A stretch of DNA of 7,641 nt, from contig JBEBBU010000156.1 in NCBI GenBank assembly GCA_041158225.1, forward strand, positions 1-7,641, written 5' to 3'. Shown here piece after piece: positions 6,011-7,641 of the stretch (the stretch's first letter is position 1; every line of letters starts with the position of its first letter). The translations under genes and the position numbers were made by a program. This stretch comes from JBEBBU01 sp041158225. GTDB lineage: Bacteria; Pseudomonadota; Gammaproteobacteria; Methylococcales; Methylococcaceae. Under the pieces are notes generated by a model that saw nothing but the letters and a program-made list of their open reading frames with translations, was not told the DNA's origin and ran no database searches.

Positions 6011-6628
6011 ATGTCGATAAAATACCTGCTCAAGTTCATCCCAGACAGGGACAAGATCAGCCAGATCGAAAGTCTCAGGTTTCTGGGAGACAAACTGCAC
6101 CGTCCCAATCTCTGGCTGTTTAACCAGCGAGCCGTATCCCGTGCCATGGCTGCCGGTATGTGGGCCATGTATACCCCGCCACTACCCTGGCAGATGGTGA
6201 TTGCGGCGACGCTTGCCGTTTACTTTGATGCCAATCTGCCCATTGCCGTTGCGCTGGTCTGGATTACCAATCCATTCACCTGGATTCCGCTGTACTACCT
6301 CGCTTACTGGCTCGGCACTGAGATCATGGGCGTTCCCCATTTCAACTTTTCCGAGTTTTCCAGCGTCTTTTCCCTGGATACGGCCTGGGATCTGGGAGCT
6401 CCGCTGCTGGTAGGCTGTTTTGCCCTGATGAATGGCGGCGCGGTGCTAGGCTATTTTCTGACCCGTTATTTATGGCGCAGGAATGTGGCTAACCGCTGGC
6501 GCGCGCGCAAATACTGGAGAACGCCCCCCACGCTGGCTGATCTGACCAGCATGACCTGTCGCGAATATCAGGCTTATCTGGATCATGTCGAGGCCATGAA
6601 AAAGAAACAGCAGACGCAGCAGGTCTAG
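6011..6628 (+). CDS. DUF2062 domain-containing membrane protein
   Basis: The 205-residue product matches the DUF2062 family of small integral membrane proteins. The molecular role of the family is not established and I propose none. The conserved core is visible: RAMAAGMWAMYTPPLPWQMV (44-63), then AATLAVYFDANLPIAVALVW (65-84), ITNPFTWIPLYYLAYWLG (85-102) with the family's NPxT-x-x-P motif, and a later hydrophobic helix about 129-154 (GAPLLVGCFALMNGGAVLGY). The N-terminus is amphipathic and basic. The C-terminal tail (about 155-205) is highly charged, ends in KKKQQTQQ and is probably cytoplasmic. The ATG at 6011 has only a weak ribosome binding site (GGTGT). The gene is divergent from comEC, a neighbourhood I recall from pseudomonads and Halomonas relatives, and converges on pyrD with a 5-base gap. 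Confidence 0.9.
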   Translation: MSIKYLLKFIPDRDKISQIESLRFLGDKLHRPNLWLFNQRAVSRAMAAGMWAMYTPPLPWQMVIAATLAVYFDANLPIAVALVWITNPFTWIPLYYLAYWLGTEIMGVPHFNFSEFSSVFSLDTAWDLGAPLLVGCFALMNGGAVLGYFLTRYLWRRNVANRWRARKYWRTPPTLADLTSMTCREYQAYLDHVEAMKKKQQTQQV

Positions 6629-6633
6629 CGATG

Positions 6634-7641
6634 CTACCGCCTGCCCGGCAGGCCTTGCAGGATAGCGCTGACTAGCGCAGGCCCTTCGTAGATAAGGCCG
6701 GTGTAAATCTGCACCAGACTGGCACCGGCTGAGAGTTTTTCCATCGCATCTTCAGCGGAAAATATACCTCCGCAGGCTATGATGGGCAGGCGCCCCTGTA
6801 GATAGTCGGCCAGTGTCGCTACGGTTGCCGTTGACAGGGGCTTCACCGGGCGTCCACTCAGGCCGCCAGCTTCTCCGGCATGCTGAAGATGCTCAACCCC
6901 GACGCGACTCAGCGTGGTATTGGTAGCAATGATGCCGTCGAAACCATGCGTAACCACCTGATCGGCTACAAACTGCAGGGCTGGCCGATCCATATCCGGG
7001 GCAATTTTCAGTGCGAGAGGGACGATGCGGCCGGTCTGACTGGCAAGCTCATCCCGCGTATGGGTGATGGTGCGCAGCAGGTTTTCCAGGAGTCCGCCTT
7101 CCTGCAAGCCGCGTAGCCCTGGGGTATTGGGTGATGAGATATTGATGGTGATATAGTCGGCATGATCATAAACGGCGTGCATGCCTTTGCGGTAGTCACT
7201 GCCGGCGTCAGCTACTGCGGTACTCAGGTTCTTACCCAGATTGATGCCGAGTATGCCTCTGTATTGCTGTCGCTGGCGTGCAGCGACCAGTGCTTCCACA
7301 CCAAGATTGTTGAAGCCCATGCGGTTGATGATGGCGCCAGCTTCAGGGAGCCTGAACAGCCGCGGTCTGGGGTTGCCTGGCTGGGCCAGCGGCGTGACCG
7401 TACCAACCTCCAGAAAGCCGAAGCCAAGCGCTGACAGACCATCCAGACAGGTACCGTTCTTGTCGAGTCCCGCCGCAAGCCCGAGACGGTTGGGAAAATC
7501 CAGTCCCATGACCCTGACAGGATCAGAAGGTCCTGTATGGCGCAGCGGATTGAGTGGGCCCAGATGGCTCAGAGCCTGCAGCGAGGCAAGCGTCAGATGA
7601 TGCACGGTTTCCGGTTCAAGAGTGAAAAGCAGGGGGCGGAT
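6634..7641 (-). CDS. pyrD: Dihydroorotate dehydrogenase (quinone), class 2 PyrD, start beyond the right edge
   Basis: PyrD oxidises dihydroorotate to orotate, passing electrons through FMN to membrane quinone in pyrimidine synthesis. Motifs in order along the minus strand: GLAAGLDKNG, GTVTPLAQPGNPRPRLFRL, INRMGFNNLGV, GINLGKN, INISSPNTPGLRGLQ (holding the class 2 catalytic serine), LALKIAPD, IATNTTLSR, GGLSGRPVKPLST, PIIACGGI and GASLVQIYTGLIYEGP. Serine as catalytic base and the N-terminal extension define class 2. A GTG at 7603-7605 is the first start codon visible, but the frame continues upstream to the edge as IRPLLFTLEPET. That aligns with the N-terminal membrane-associating helix of E. 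coli PyrD (VRKALFQLDPER). The true start is therefore a few codons past 7641. The visible part is 335 residues against 336 for E. coli. The C-terminus ends GLPGRR, 5 bases from the DUF2062 gene stop. Confidence 0.97.
   Translation of the reverse strand: MRPLLFTLEPETVHHLTLASLQALSHLGPLNPLRHTGPSDPVRVMGLDFPNRLGLAAGLDKNGTCLDGLSALGFGFLEVGTVTPLAQPGNPRPRLFRLPEAGAIINRMGFNNLGVEALVAARQRQQYRGILGINLGKNLSTAVADAGSDYRKGMHAVYDHADYITINISSPNTPGLRGLQEGGLLENLLRTITHTRDELASQTGRIVPLALKIAPDMDRPALQFVADQVVTHGFDGIIATNTTLSRVGVEHLQHAGEAGGLSGRPVKPLSTATVATLADYLQGRLPIIACGGIFSAEDAMEKLSAGASLVQIYTGLIYEGPALVSAILQGLPGRR
6639..6653. repeat. Short GC-rich palindrome at the pyrD/DUF2062 convergence
   Basis: GCCTGCCCGGCAGGC can fold as a 6-pair stem with a 3-base loop. 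It lies inside the last codons of pyrD, just beyond the DUF2062 stop. There is no T-tract on either side, so it is at best a weak pause or message-end structure. Confidence 0.3.

Noticed and set aside
1..7641. CRISPR arrays, tandem repeats, toxin-antitoxin or defence genes
   Set aside because: I found no regularly spaced repeats and no small gene pairs of that kind; apart from the mobile-element remnants, the window consists of known core genes.

Overview
The window reads as a chromosomal stretch of a gammaproteobacterium. The evidence is a tmRNA with the tag ANDDNYALAA (the Pseudomonas-type sequence), cysD/cysN products very close to the enterobacterial and pseudomonad proteins, and comEC standing divergently beside a DUF2062 membrane-protein gene, an arrangement I recall from pseudomonads and Halomonas relatives. 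The codon choice and moderate GC would fit a Halomonadaceae-like organism, but that assignment is a guess.

Left edge (1-475): mobile-element debris, all on the minus strand. A piece of a group II intron reverse transcriptase/maturase runs off the left edge. It abuts the C-terminal third of an IS1634/IS4-type transposase, whose upstream part is missing. The debris ends at the terminator of ssrA (tmRNA, 512-867, minus). The 3' end of ssrA is a classic integration site, so this looks like an eroded mobile-element or island flank.

Centre left (868-3602): a 165-base divergent intergenic region carries a good sigma-70-like promoter for ssrA and leads into the operon cysD-cysN (plus). These encode the two subunits of ATP sulfurylase, which activates sulfate to APS. 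CysD is canonical. CysN carries a C-terminal extension of about 100 residues that looks like a degenerate APS kinase domain without its P-loop, and this is the most interesting observation in the window.

Centre right (3607-6628): comEC (minus), the inner-membrane DNA-uptake channel with a complete metallo-beta-lactamase-type motif set, converges on cysN with only 4 bases between the stops. A strong hairpin lies over the last codons of comEC. A 67-base divergent spacer with a perfect TATAAT separates comEC from a DUF2062 integral membrane protein gene (plus).

Right edge (6634-7641): pyrD (minus), class 2 quinone-linked dihydroorotate dehydrogenase, converges on the DUF2062 gene with a 5-base gap. 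Its reading frame continues through the right edge, so its first residues lie outside the window.

The genes do not form one system. They are independent core functions (ribosome rescue, sulfate activation, DNA uptake, pyrimidine synthesis) packed tightly, with decayed mobile DNA on the left. I see no convincing novel defence, CRISPR or secondary-metabolite system here.
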